Origin: Propionispora hippei DSM 15287
GTDB lineage: Bacteria > Bacillota > Negativicutes > Propionisporales > Propionisporaceae
Length of the DNA: 64,000 nucleotides
NCBI RefSeq assembly: GCF_900141835.1
Contig: NZ_FQZD01000016.1
Coordinates: forward strand, 1 to 64,000
Direction of reading: 5' to 3'
Shown here: positions 1 to 7,740 of the stretch, one piece after another
Layout: every line of letters begins with the position of its first letter
Position numbering within the stretch: position 1 is the first letter of the stretch
Notes under the pieces: model-generated
The model's input: only the letters and a program-made list of their open reading frames with translations
The model's database searches: none
Told to the model about the DNA's origin: nothing
Made by a program: the position numbers and the translations under genes

Positions 1-125
1 AGTTGATAGACTACCTATAAGGATTTGAAATGTCATATCAACAACAGGCCTGGCAGTCAACGGGGGAGAGTTGATTATTTGGTCGGTCAATGGTAGCTAT
101 ACAAGGGCAAAGGAGAGAAGCTGTT

Positions 126-479
126 ATGGAAAACCAGGAAACGGATAAAGAGTTGTATATATTATGGAAAAGCGGTGATAAAGAGACTGCGTTAAGTATG
201 GTGTTTATGTATACGCTAAATTGCAAGATAAAGGGCTGGTGGGAAGAAGTCACTTTGATGGTTTGGGGTCCTTCGGCCAAGCTATTGGCGACCGATGAAG
301 AACTACAGGGCCGGGTCCGACAGATGATGGAGTCCGGCATTCATGTGACGGCTTGTATTTCCTGCGCTCAGATGTTTGGTGTGGTAGAAGATTTGCGCAG
401 CCTGGGGATTGATGTGAAGCCGTTGGGGCTGCCGCTGTCTGAGCTATTGCAGGCTAACAAGAAAGTTTTATCTGTCTGA
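126..479 (+). CDS. DsrE/DsrF-like family protein
   Basis: 117-residue soluble protein resembling the DsrE/DsrF/peroxide-reductase-like fold. An N-terminal beta strand (YILWKSGD) is followed by a helix, then a WWEEVTLMVWGPSAKLLA segment and a C-x2-C pair at residues 77 and 80. Members of this family bind or relay sulfur, but the substrate cannot be told here. ATG 126 is preferred over in-frame ATG 90 because AAAGGAG lies just upstream. It sits before HxlR and SDR genes on the same strand. The family is fairly sure; the function is not. Confidence 0.7.
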   Translation: MENQETDKELYILWKSGDKETALSMVFMYTLNCKIKGWWEEVTLMVWGPSAKLLATDEELQGRVRQMMESGIHVTACISCAQMFGVVEDLRSLGIDVKPLGLPLSELLQANKKVLSV

Positions 480-577
480 GATGATACGTACCCGCCGTTT
501 GTTGTAAACAGGCCAAATCTCTCTGGTAAATGGCAGAAGGATTTGGCTTGTTTTATCGTGTATCATAATAGGTACAA

Positions 578-1039
578 ATGCAGGATGTTTTGAATTACTT
601 TTCGGATAAAAAGTTTGCGGAACTGGGGGATGCGGGGATGAGAGAGGAACTGGAGGAAGTGCAATTTCTGAATCAGGAAGATGTAGAGGATTATATAAAT
701 ACAGTTACGGCGCTGCAAGTAATTCAAGGTAAATGGAAAACGTTGATTATTTGGCAAATTTGCAGTGGACAAGTAAGATTTAACGAGCTCAGGCGGATGA
801 TTCCCAAGGCATCGCAGAAAATGCTGTCTCAGCATTTACGTGAATTGGAGCAGGCTGGTGTGATTCAGCGTAAAGTTTATCCGGAAAATCCACCTAAAGT
901 TGAGTATTCGTTAACGGAACTGGGACATACTCTGGAGCCTGTGTTTGAGAAGCTGCGCGAATGGGGCGAGCTTTATCGCTGCCAGATGTCACCACAGGAT
1001 GCTAGTCACATGGTTTCAGATGTGGTTACAAAAAGGTGA
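578..1039 (+). CDS. HxlR-family winged-helix regulator
   Basis: MarR/HxlR-type DNA-binding protein. The HxlR core covers roughly residues 45-140: QGKWKTLIIWQI, then RFNELRRMIPKASQKMLSQHL as the recognition helix region, then the wing EYSLTELG. HxlR proteins are usually 100-130 residues, so the 153-residue form has a long N-terminus. An internal ATG at 638, preceded by a G-rich stretch, would give 133 residues and may be the true start. HxlR factors often sense electrophiles or redox state and control nearby reductases; the SDR gene immediately downstream is the likely target (inference). Confidence 0.82.
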   Translation: MQDVLNYFSDKKFAELGDAGMREELEEVQFLNQEDVEDYINTVTALQVIQGKWKTLIIWQICSGQVRFNELRRMIPKASQKMLSQHLRELEQAGVIQRKVYPENPPKVEYSLTELGHTLEPVFEKLREWGELYRCQMSPQDASHMVSDVVTKR

Positions 1040-1146
1040 CTAGCTAATAAAATAGTGCCTTCTTGTGAAGCTGTTTCGCCTGCTATATGATGAAATTGTT
1101 GAAAGCGCCTTCAATTTAATTTTGTTATAGGCAAAGGAGAATGGCT

Positions 1147-1911
1147 ATGGGGAATAATAGAAAAATTGCGTTGGTAACGGGCGGTAGCCGGGGGTTAGGA
1201 AAGAATACGGCGTTTGCGTTAGCGCAAAAAGGCATTGATGTGATTATTACTTACAATATGCAAAAGGAAAAAGCCGCTGCCGTTGTTGAAGAACTGACAA
1301 ACAGCGGCTGCCGGGCGGTGGCGCTGCAATTGGATGTGAGCCAGGTAGCATCATTTCCTGCTTTCGCAGAGCAATTGTCCACGGTTTTAAAAGAAGCCTG
1401 GCAACGGGAACAATTTGATTTTCTTATTAATAATGCGGGCATTGGCCTTAATGCCCCGTTTGATCGTACCACACCGGAGCAGTTTGACAGTTTGTTGAAT
1501 ATTCATTTTAAAGGGGTGTTCTTTTTAACGCAGACACTATCCGGTTTGCTTGCTGACAACGGAGGGATTGTAAATTTTTCGACGGGTTTGGCCCGGTTCT
1601 GCTTACCCGGATATAGTGCCTATGCTGCGATGAAGGGCGCGATTGAAGTGCTTACTAAATATTTGGCTAAAGAACTGGGACAACGGAAAATCAGAGTAAA
1701 TGTCATTGCTCCCGGTGCTATTGATACGGATTTTAACAAGGAGGCATTAGCCGCGCATCCTGAAATGAGGGATTACATCCGGGCGCAGACTGCGTTGGGC
1801 AGAATGGGACAGCCCGATGATATCGGAGGTGTGGTTGCCGCTTTATGCACCAATGAAATGGCATGGGTCAACGCACAGCGTATAGAAGTATCAGGCGGCA
1901 TGTTCTTATAG
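1147..1911 (+). CDS. Short-chain dehydrogenase/reductase (3-oxoacyl-ACP reductase-like)
   Basis: 254-residue classical SDR that uses NAD(P)H to reduce or oxidise a carbonyl/alcohol pair. The Rossmann glycine motif TGGSRGLG lies near residue 12. NNAG follows (INNAGIG), then the catalytic Ser (NFSTG) and YxxxK (YAAMK), and the usual C-terminal GG segment. AAAGGAG ends 7 bases before ATG 1147 but only 1 base before in-frame ATG 1141, so 1147 is chosen. It follows the HxlR gene by about 100 bases and is followed by an intrinsic terminator. The substrate is unknown; FabG-like membership alone does not prove a role in fatty-acid synthesis. Confidence 0.88.
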   Translation: MGNNRKIALVTGGSRGLGKNTAFALAQKGIDVIITYNMQKEKAAAVVEELTNSGCRAVALQLDVSQVASFPAFAEQLSTVLKEAWQREQFDFLINNAGIGLNAPFDRTTPEQFDSLLNIHFKGVFFLTQTLSGLLADNGGIVNFSTGLARFCLPGYSAYAAMKGAIEVLTKYLAKELGQRKIRVNVIAPGAIDTDFNKEALAAHPEMRDYIRAQTALGRMGQPDDIGGVVAALCTNEMAWVNAQRIEVSGGMFL

Positions 1912-1960
1912 ACGTATATAAAAGAACTGTCGCGGTTTATCAAGAATAAGCGAAAAGTTT

Positions 1961-1997
1961 AAAAAGCAGAAAAGCCATAGCGGTTTTTCTGCTTTTT
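1961..1997 (+). terminator. Intrinsic terminator after the SDR gene
   Basis: Inverted repeat AAAAAGCAGAAAAGCC / GGTTTTTCTGCTTTTT with a 5-base loop. The T-rich 3' arm makes it a plausible bidirectional intrinsic terminator. Confidence 0.75.
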
Positions 1998-2227
1998 GGC
2001 ATGCCGGGAAAGAGACACTTTAATTAGCCTAGTGCACAAGTAACCCGTATAAGGCTGGAGAAGATCTTTTATCCCAAAGACGTGCATGAGTGGCCGGACT
2101 TCTGTTTATTGGGGCCGGGTTAGTGTATATTGGGCTAAATAGGAAATCAATGTGGCTTTATTTGAAGCATGGTAACAAATAATATAATTTAGAAACGTTG
2201 CATTTAGATGTTTGAGGTAGTGGAAAA

Positions 2228-2268
2228 TGCCAATAAACAAGATTATCTTGTTTATTGGCATTTTTTAA
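2228..2268 (+). terminator. Strong intrinsic terminator with no clear gene before it
   Basis: Near-perfect stem TGCCAATAAACAAGA / the matching arm TCTTGTTTATTGGCA, followed by TTTTTT. Between the SDR gene and this point (about 1998-2227) there is no convincing gene. A 30-codon GTG reading frame at 2090-2182 encodes a hydrophobic stretch (LLFIGAGLVYIGL) but has no Shine-Dalgarno site. The terminator therefore ends either a small RNA, a small membrane peptide or a decayed gene. Confidence 0.8.
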
Positions 2269-2368
2269 TTATTGACTTGGATAAAAATACCTGATAAATT
2301 TAATAATATAAGTATTGATAAAAATAATAATAATTAAATTAATTATAATAAGAGTGGGAGGAGTTATT

Positions 2369-2728
2369 TTGTCAGAGCGAACTAATGATTACTTAAGTTA
2401 CATGAGGCTTGTCCTGGGGTTATACATCCTGAAAAGTCTTCAGCAGGGACCGGCTCACGGTAATAAAATAGCCGAAGAAATAAAACGGCGCACGAAAAAT
2501 TATTATTCCCCGAATACCAACCTGCTTTATCCTTTACTGAGAATAATGGAGGAAAAAAACTATATAGTCGGAGTGTGGGATAACCCCGCTACTCGTGGCA
2601 GACGTATTTATACAATTACCCAAGTGGGTAGTGCTTATATTCCGGAACTTGAGGCGAAGCTGAAAGACCGGCTTGAGGAGGCCGAAGCAAGAATAGAAAT
2701 TTTAAAGTCAGACCTATTGGAGAGTTAG
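2369..2728 (+). CDS. PadR-family transcriptional regulator
   Basis: 119-residue PadR repressor. The winged helix spans about residues 15-85: LYILKSLQQGPAHGNKIAEEI, then YSPNTNLLYPLLRIMEEKNYI and RRIYTIT. A charged C-terminal helix suited to dimerisation follows. TTG 2369 is chosen because GGGAGGAG sits 5 bases upstream; an in-frame ATG at 2315 has no such site. The adjacent DHA2 exporter is the expected target, since PadR genes very often repress a neighbouring efflux pump that exports the inducing compound (inference). Confidence 0.88.
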   Translation: MSERTNDYLSYMRLVLGLYILKSLQQGPAHGNKIAEEIKRRTKNYYSPNTNLLYPLLRIMEEKNYIVGVWDNPATRGRRIYTITQVGSAYIPELEAKLKDRLEEAEARIEILKSDLLES

Positions 2729-2852
2729 TTTTTTGGTATAAGCACATTGGTCAAACTAAAGCAAAAAGTGAGGAAAATTCCGGGGGGTAATGCCAAATCA
2801 AAGTAAATGACTTTTCCCACTATTAGTTTGTTACCTAGCAAAGAGGGTTATT

Positions 2853-4409
2853 ATGGTTAAGAAGTATTTCATTTTAGTTACCGTATGCCTTGGAACGGTA
2901 CTTAGCGCTTATGTCAGCAGTTGTGTCAATATTGCTCTTCCCAATATTATGGCGGCGCTGAACTTTAATATGGACTCCATTGTCTGGGTGTCGCTGGGGT
3001 ATATGCTGCCTTATGGGTCCACTCTTCCCATCACAGGCAAGCTGGGGGACCAGCTTGGCGCAAAGCCCCTCTATATAGCAGGCCTAATCGTGTTTACTGT
3101 GGCTTCCATGCTGTGCGGAATAGCCGACAGTTCCACCACTATGGTATTCTTTCGTATCCTTCAGGGGATAGGAGGCGGCTTAATATTACCCAATGCGATG
3201 ACTATTGTTGCGCAAACCTTTGAGGGCAATGAACGGGGACAGGCGCTTGGCATATGGAGCGCCATAGCTGCCGCCGGCAGTGCGATGGGGCCGATACTCG
3301 GCGGTTATTTAATTGAACATTTTGACTGGCGCACGATTTTCTTTTCGGTTGCTCCGGTTTGTGTCATAAGCATTGTTTTGGCCATTTTGGTGATACCTGT
3401 GTCGAAGCGCAATCCGTCGGCGAAGATCGATTATCCTGGCGCTGCGCTCCTCATAGTCAGTGTCAGTTGCCTGCTTATCGCTCTCAATCAGGGACAAAAG
3501 GAAGGTTGGGATTCTCTTTATATTCTTTCCTTATTTTACGCTGCGTTTGCAGCGTTTACGCTGTTTTTAGCCATAGAGAAATGGGTAGAGCATCCAATGG
3601 TTGAATATCATTTGTTTCGAAGTATGGATTTTTCAGTAGCTAATGCCATTGGATTCGTATCTTTCCTGGTTTATTATGGCGGCAATTATTTACTCCCCTT
3701 TTTCCTCAAGTCGATTCTGGACTATAATTCCGCAACCGCAGGAATGGCCATGCTGCCTTTGACGGCCTGCATGGTGGTGGCCTCGCCGATCGGTGGACGA
3801 CTGGCCGACCGTCTCGGTTCGCGACTGCCGGCATTTGCAGGTATCATGATGATTGCCGGTTCTTTATACTGGTTTGAGACGATCAATACCGATTATTCGC
3901 TTCATAATTTTGCCGTCAGATTGGCTTTGCTGGGCGTAGGGCTTGGGTTTACTATGTCGCCGCTCACCAATTGCGCCATTTCTTCACTGCCGAAGGATAA
4001 AGTCGGCGTTGGTTCGGGTATTTTTAATTTCGGGAAAAATCTTGGCGGCAGCATTGGTGTGGTATTTGCGGAGACACTGTTAACGCGCCGTGAAATCTAT
4101 CATACGGCAGAACTAAAAGAATATCTGAATCCGGCTACCCACGCTCCGCAGGAAATATTTAACCTGCTGCGTACTTTATGGGGAAATCAGGGGATGGACA
4201 GTTCGGCACTGGCTGTAGCAACACATGGCTGGATGACGGGGCAAGGGTTATTACCACAGCAGTACGCTATGCTCAAAGCTTTGCTGGGAGCGATGATATC
4301 ACGCCAGGCTTCTGTCTTATCCTTTCAGGATGTTTTTCACACTCTTGCGGTGATTTGCTTTTTGGGAGGACTGTTAGCACTATTTATTAGTCCTAACAAC
4401 AAAAACTAG
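2853..4409 (+). CDS. MFS transporter, DHA2 (EmrB/QacA) drug:H+ antiporter type
   Basis: 518-residue integral membrane protein of the 14-segment DHA2 class of proton-driven exporters. The N-terminus has SSCVNIALPNIMAALN (motif D1-like). Loop 2-3 motif A reads GKLGDQLGAKPLY, followed by the motif B-like RILQGIGGG and the antiporter motif C-like GPILGG. A second motif A copy (GGRLADRLGSRLP) starts the second half. It lies 124 bases after the PadR gene and is followed by a weak terminator, then a second exporter of another family. The substrate is not evident; EmrB/QacA proteins move cationic or hydrophobic drugs. Confidence 0.9.
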   Translation: MVKKYFILVTVCLGTVLSAYVSSCVNIALPNIMAALNFNMDSIVWVSLGYMLPYGSTLPITGKLGDQLGAKPLYIAGLIVFTVASMLCGIADSSTTMVFFRILQGIGGGLILPNAMTIVAQTFEGNERGQALGIWSAIAAAGSAMGPILGGYLIEHFDWRTIFFSVAPVCVISIVLAILVIPVSKRNPSAKIDYPGAALLIVSVSCLLIALNQGQKEGWDSLYILSLFYAAFAAFTLFLAIEKWVEHPMVEYHLFRSMDFSVANAIGFVSFLVYYGGNYLLPFFLKSILDYNSATAGMAMLPLTACMVVASPIGGRLADRLGSRLPAFAGIMMIAGSLYWFETINTDYSLHNFAVRLALLGVGLGFTMSPLTNCAISSLPKDKVGVGSGIFNFGKNLGGSIGVVFAETLLTRREIYHTAELKEYLNPATHAPQEIFNLLRTLWGNQGMDSSALAVATHGWMTGQGLLPQQYAMLKALLGAMISRQASVLSFQDVFHTLAVICFLGGLLALFISPNNKN

Positions 4410-4413
4410 CGAA

Positions 4414-4455
4414 ACAGCAGCAGAAGAACCGTGGCGGGTTGCTGCTTCTTTATTT
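4414..4455 (+). terminator. Weak intrinsic terminator after the DHA2 exporter
   Basis: Imperfect stem between an AGCAGCAGAAGAACC arm and GGGTTGCTGCTTC, followed by TTTATTT. Confidence 0.5.
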
Positions 4456-4541
4456 ATGCAGGAGGAATGTATAGAATTGTACCTTGACGGTGAGAGTAAG
4501 GTTTGTTACTTTGATAGTAAAAGACTTTGGGAGGCCGTCTT

Positions 4542-4589
4542 ATGATACTGCGGGATCGATTACAAAGAAACGCCGGCTGGTGCGTATGA
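4542..4589 (+). CDS. Short leader ORF overlapping the FUSC exporter start
   Basis: 15-codon ORF (MILRDRLQRNAGWCV). It has a good GGGAGG Shine-Dalgarno site 7-8 bases upstream, and its TGA stop overlaps the ATGATG start of the next gene. That next gene lacks a good ribosome site of its own, so the arrangement suggests translational coupling. It could also be chance. Confidence 0.35.
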   Translation: MILRDRLQRNAGWCV

Positions 4590-5677
4590 TGCGTTATTGT
4601 CTAACTCAACTGGCAAGGCTGGGCCTAACGCTGCAGGTACTCAAAACAGCCTTTGCGGCAGGGTTGGCCTGGCTGGTCGCTTTGCTGATACCGGGCAGTT
4701 CTTATCCGGTTTTTGCGCCGCTGGCAGCTATTTTAACCATGCAGGTGACAATCGCTGATTCCATAGAAAAGGGAGTATACCGGGTTTTGGGCGTTATTGT
4801 GGGGGTCACAGTCGGTGGGGCGATTGGTTCTTACTTTGCCGTTAATACAGTAACTATTTTCTTTGCGATTTTACTGGGAATATCGGCTTCGACTGCTTTT
4901 CGTTTAAATCCGCAAATTACTTCCCAGGTAGGGGTCAGCACCTTGCTGGTGCTGGTTTACGGTCAGACGAACGGCTATATACTGGGCCGGATTTGGGAAA
5001 CGATGATTGGCTCTCTTGTGGCCGTATTACTGAATATAGCGATTAGCCCGCCGCAGGCGAGTGTTGCCGCCCGGCAGGCCGTGGTTGCCTCCATCCGGCA
5101 ACTGATGCTGGTGCTGGAGCATATGCTTGATGCTCCGACGGATACAGAAGGTAGCTTGCTTGAGGCAAGACGGATGGTAACGCGGATTGAAAAAGAGCAT
5201 CTGCAGATTATCCAGACAGCGCATGGTTTTCGCTACACTCCCTTTCAACGACGGGAAAGAAAGGCTATGTTTGAACTGGTTTTATTGATAAACCGGGTAG
5301 AGCATATCAGTATCCAGATTCGCGGGATAGCCCGCAGCTTAGTAGATCTACATTCTTTGCCAGGCCAGACGTACGACTTTTCCAGCGTGTTGAAGGATGT
5401 ACGCCTGTGTCTTTTGATCTTTGCCCGTGCGGTTGCGGCCAATGATGTTGAGGCGAAAGAAGCGGCAGTTATGGCGGTAAGGGAGATGCGGGCCAATTTC
5501 TCACAATACTACTATGCTTTGCAGCATGAGGCGGACACGGCGCCGGAAGTGGGTGCCATTTTTTCGGATCTGGGCCGCATTCTTGATGAAATTGAAGATA
5601 AGTTTCCTGCCTTAAATGCGCAAGCTGCCGGGAGCGGCCGGCTCTTTCCCGGCATTGACATTTCCGCCAATGAGTAA
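4586..5677 (+). CDS. FUSC-family (aromatic acid exporter-like) inner-membrane protein
   Basis: About 363 residues. The N-terminal half (residues 15-150) is a cluster of hydrophobic segments (FAAGLAWLVALLIP, VLGVIVGVTVGGAIGSYF, IFFAILLGISASTAF). The C-terminal half is soluble and helical with many Arg/Glu residues. This is the layout of FUSC/ArAE (YvlD/YqjA-like) exporters, which expel aromatic acids or related toxic compounds. The start is uncertain. ATG 4586 or 4589 overlaps the stop of a short leader ORF with a better ribosome site, while a TTG at 4484 would add 34 unconvincing residues. With the upstream DHA2 pump it makes an efflux pair. Confidence 0.78.
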   Translation: MMRYCLTQLARLGLTLQVLKTAFAAGLAWLVALLIPGSSYPVFAPLAAILTMQVTIADSIEKGVYRVLGVIVGVTVGGAIGSYFAVNTVTIFFAILLGISASTAFRLNPQITSQVGVSTLLVLVYGQTNGYILGRIWETMIGSLVAVLLNIAISPPQASVAARQAVVASIRQLMLVLEHMLDAPTDTEGSLLEARRMVTRIEKEHLQIIQTAHGFRYTPFQRRERKAMFELVLLINRVEHISIQIRGIARSLVDLHSLPGQTYDFSSVLKDVRLCLLIFARAVAANDVEAKEAAVMAVREMRANFSQYYYALQHEADTAPEVGAIFSDLGRILDEIEDKFPALNAQAAGSGRLFPGIDISANE

Positions 5678-5753
5678 AGGCCACCTGTCATGCAGTTTGT
5701 CATGCTGTTAGATTAGTGACCGATTCCTTGTGTGCATCTCCAGGTTTTGTTTA

Positions 5754-5782
5754 TTGAATTTGAGGCAAGCATATGCTATATT
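5754..5782 (+). promoter_or_regulatory. Sigma-A-type promoter of the ABC-F leader
   Basis: TTGAAT, a 17-base spacer and TATATT. Transcription would start near 5789, about 240 bases before the ABC-F start codon, giving a long leader RNA. Confidence 0.7.
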
Positions 5783-5812
5783 GGTGGTAATAAAACGATG
5801 GGAGTTGAAAAG

Positions 5813-5833
5813 ATGATTATTCTTTCTTGCTAA
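5813..5833 (+). CDS. Six-residue leader peptide MIILSC
   Basis: ATG 5813 with GGGAG 8 bases upstream, then ATT ATT CTT TCT TGC TAA. It lies inside the first arm of the attenuator, where ribosome stalling would be sensed. It is too short to call from coding statistics; support comes from its position and ribosome site. Confidence 0.6.
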   Translation: MIILSC

Positions 5834-5966
5834 TTTTTAAAGCATAATCAAATCATGGGCGAAAAGGCCTCTTGTTTTGTTGTGCTTAGGCAAGAAAGAT
5901 ACAATTCTTTTCAACTCAGTCCTATATCTTTGTCTTGCCCGGTGCCGGGCTTGGCTTTGCTGTGTG

Positions 5967-6011
5967 GTATGAGCTGCAGGAATGTTCTTTCTTGCAGCTC
6001 ATACTTTTTTT
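5967..6011 (+). terminator. Attenuator terminator of the ABC-F gene
   Basis: Perfect 12-base stem GTATGAGCTGCA / TGCAGCTCATAC, a 14-base loop and then seven T. It lies directly upstream of the ribosome site (AGGAGGA) and start codon of the ABC-F gene, so it must be bypassed for expression. Confidence 0.88.
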
Positions 6012-6029
6012 GCAGGAGGATATAAGCTG

Positions 6030-7508
6030 ATGTCATTAATTAATATTTCAAATCTAACTTTTGCTTATGAGGGAAGTTATGATCCTATTTTTGAAAATGT
6101 GAGCTTTCAGATGGACACGGACTGGAAGTTGGGTTTCATAGGTCGAAATGGCAGGGGAAAGACTACTTTTCTCAATCTGCTGCTGGGTCGTTACGAATAT
6201 AGCGGGACCATTGCGGGCAGTGTGGAATTTGAGTATTTTCCCTTTGCGGTAACCCGTCCGGAAGAACTAGCGAGAGATGTGCTGGAGAGCATCTGCCCCG
6301 GCTGTCCGGATTGGCAAGTACTGCGGGAGCTTTCGCTGCTCCAGGTGGACGGCGAAGTGCTGTACCGCCCCTTTGCCACATTATCGCAGGGCGAGCAGAC
6401 CAAGCTGTTATTGGCAGCTTTGTTTTTGAAGGAAAATAGTTTCCTGCTGATTGACGAGCCGACCAATCATCTTGACCGGGAGGCGCGGTCTAGCGTCAGC
6501 CAATATCTTAATACGAAAAAGGGCTTTATTCTGGTGTCCCATGACCGTGCTTTTCTCGATAGCTGTGTGGATCATGTGCTTTCCATCAATAAGAATAACA
6601 TCGACATTCAGAAGGGTAATTTCTCGACATGGTGGGAAAATAAAAGGCGGCAGGACCAATTTGAGCTGGCCGAGAATGAAAAACTGAAAAAGGACATTGC
6701 CCGCCTGTCCTCTGCCGCCAGGCGGACGGCTAACTGGTCGGACCAAGTGGAACAAACCAAGCTGGGCAGCAAGAACTCCGGCTTGCGGCCCGACCGGGGC
6801 TATCTTGGCCATAAATCGGCCAAGATGATGAAGCGGGCGAAGAGCATCGAGGCAAGGCAGCAAGCGGCTATGGAGGAAAAAACCGGTCTGCTGAAAAATA
6901 TAGAAAACGCCGGACGGCTGCAAATGACGCCACTCGATTTTTATACCCAGCGGCTGGTGGAGGTGGGAAACCTCGATATCTTCTACGGAAACAGGGCCGT
7001 TTGCCGGCAGGCGGATTTTACGATTGAACAGGGGGACCGCATTGCGCTTAGCGGCAAAAACGGTTCGGGTAAATCCAGTCTGATCAAGTTGATTTGCGGC
7101 GAAGCCATTGCCTATACCGGTACGTTCCGGAAAGCCAGCCGGCTCATTATATCCTATGTGTCGCAGGATACTTCCGGCCTTACGGACAGTTTGCGCGACT
7201 ATATCCGGGGCTATGGCATTGACGAAAGCATTTTTAAGGCGACCTTAAGAAAACTTGATTTTTCGCGGGTGCAATTTGAAAAAGATATGGCCGATTTCAG
7301 CGGCGGCCAGAAGAAAAAAGTGCTACTGGCCAGAAGCCTTTGTGAGAAAGCTCACTTGTATGTTTGGGACGAACCGCTTAATTTTATTGATGTGATCTCC
7401 CGGCTGCAGCTTGAAGGAGTGCTGCTGGACTTTTCGCCGACTATTTTGTTTGTTGAGCATGACAGCGAGTTTTGCAAGAATATAGCCACCAAGGTAGTAA
7501 CGCTTTAG
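6030..7508 (+). CDS. ABC-F antibiotic resistance (ribosome protection) protein, Lsa/Vga-like
   Basis: 492-residue soluble protein with two ABC ATPase domains and no membrane segments. Domain 1 has Walker A GRNGRGKTT (about residue 39), signature LSQGEQ and Walker B FLLIDEPTNHLD. A charged linker (about 205-300) would reach the ribosomal peptidyl-transferase centre. Domain 2 has Walker A GKNGSGKSS, signature FSGGQ and Walker B LYVWDEPLNFID. The WDEPLN-[FY]-ID form is typical of the ARE branch (Vga, Lsa, Sal, VmlR) rather than housekeeping EttA/Uup. That branch dislodges lincosamides, pleuromutilins and streptogramin A from the ribosome. ATG 6030 follows AGGAGGA; an in-frame ATG 48 bases upstream lies inside the terminator and is rejected. 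Confidence 0.88.
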   Translation: MSLINISNLTFAYEGSYDPIFENVSFQMDTDWKLGFIGRNGRGKTTFLNLLLGRYEYSGTIAGSVEFEYFPFAVTRPEELARDVLESICPGCPDWQVLRELSLLQVDGEVLYRPFATLSQGEQTKLLLAALFLKENSFLLIDEPTNHLDREARSSVSQYLNTKKGFILVSHDRAFLDSCVDHVLSINKNNIDIQKGNFSTWWENKRRQDQFELAENEKLKKDIARLSSAARRTANWSDQVEQTKLGSKNSGLRPDRGYLGHKSAKMMKRAKSIEARQQAAMEEKTGLLKNIENAGRLQMTPLDFYTQRLVEVGNLDIFYGNRAVCRQADFTIEQGDRIALSGKNGSGKSSLIKLICGEAIAYTGTFRKASRLIISYVSQDTSGLTDSLRDYIRGYGIDESIFKATLRKLDFSRVQFEKDMADFSGGQKKKVLLARSLCEKAHLYVWDEPLNFIDVISRLQLEGVLLDFSPTILFVEHDSEFCKNIATKVVTL

Positions 7509-7545
7509 CCGTTTTATATCAGAGAACAGATTTAAAATTAATGCT

Positions 7546-7579
7546 GGCATACCCGCGACGACAAGCGGGTATGCCTTTT
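7546..7579 (+). terminator. Intrinsic terminator after the ABC-F gene
   Basis: Perfect 11-base stem GGCATACCCGC / GCGGGTATGCC followed by TTTT. Confidence 0.82.
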
Positions 7580-7740
7580 GCTGCTGGTGGGGCAGGAATT
7601 ATTTGTTTTTTGGGAAAGTATACATATATACACTTGAAGTCCGATATAAGGAGGTGAGATGTGCAGGAGGAATGGACTTTTTGTATACCCGGTAAAGCCA
7701 GCCCGGTTTTGCCGTAATCATACGGAGGAGGTTATCAACT

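Larger units (their letters stand above)
5802..6011 (+). promoter_or_regulatory. Putative antibiotic-responsive transcription attenuator
   Basis: The leader RNA holds mutually exclusive pairings. Arm 1 (5802-5830) covers the leader peptide's ribosome region and codons and pairs along nearly its whole length with arm 2 (5890-5917). The 3' end of arm 1, TTCTTTCTTGC (5820-5830), is repeated exactly at 5985-5995, inside the loop and 3' arm of the terminator. Arm 2 can therefore pair with either copy. Pairing with the second would break the terminator stem. Model: a ribosome stalled on the leader peptide hides arm 1, arm 2 pairs downstream, and transcription reads into the ABC-F gene. The pairings are seen in the sequence; the mechanism is inferred by analogy with known ABC-F and erm leaders. 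Confidence 0.72.

Noticed and set aside
5982-6029. N-terminal extension of the ABC-F protein from ATG 5982
   Set aside because: That start lies in the loop of the terminator hairpin and has no ribosome site; ATG 6030 has AGGAGGA.
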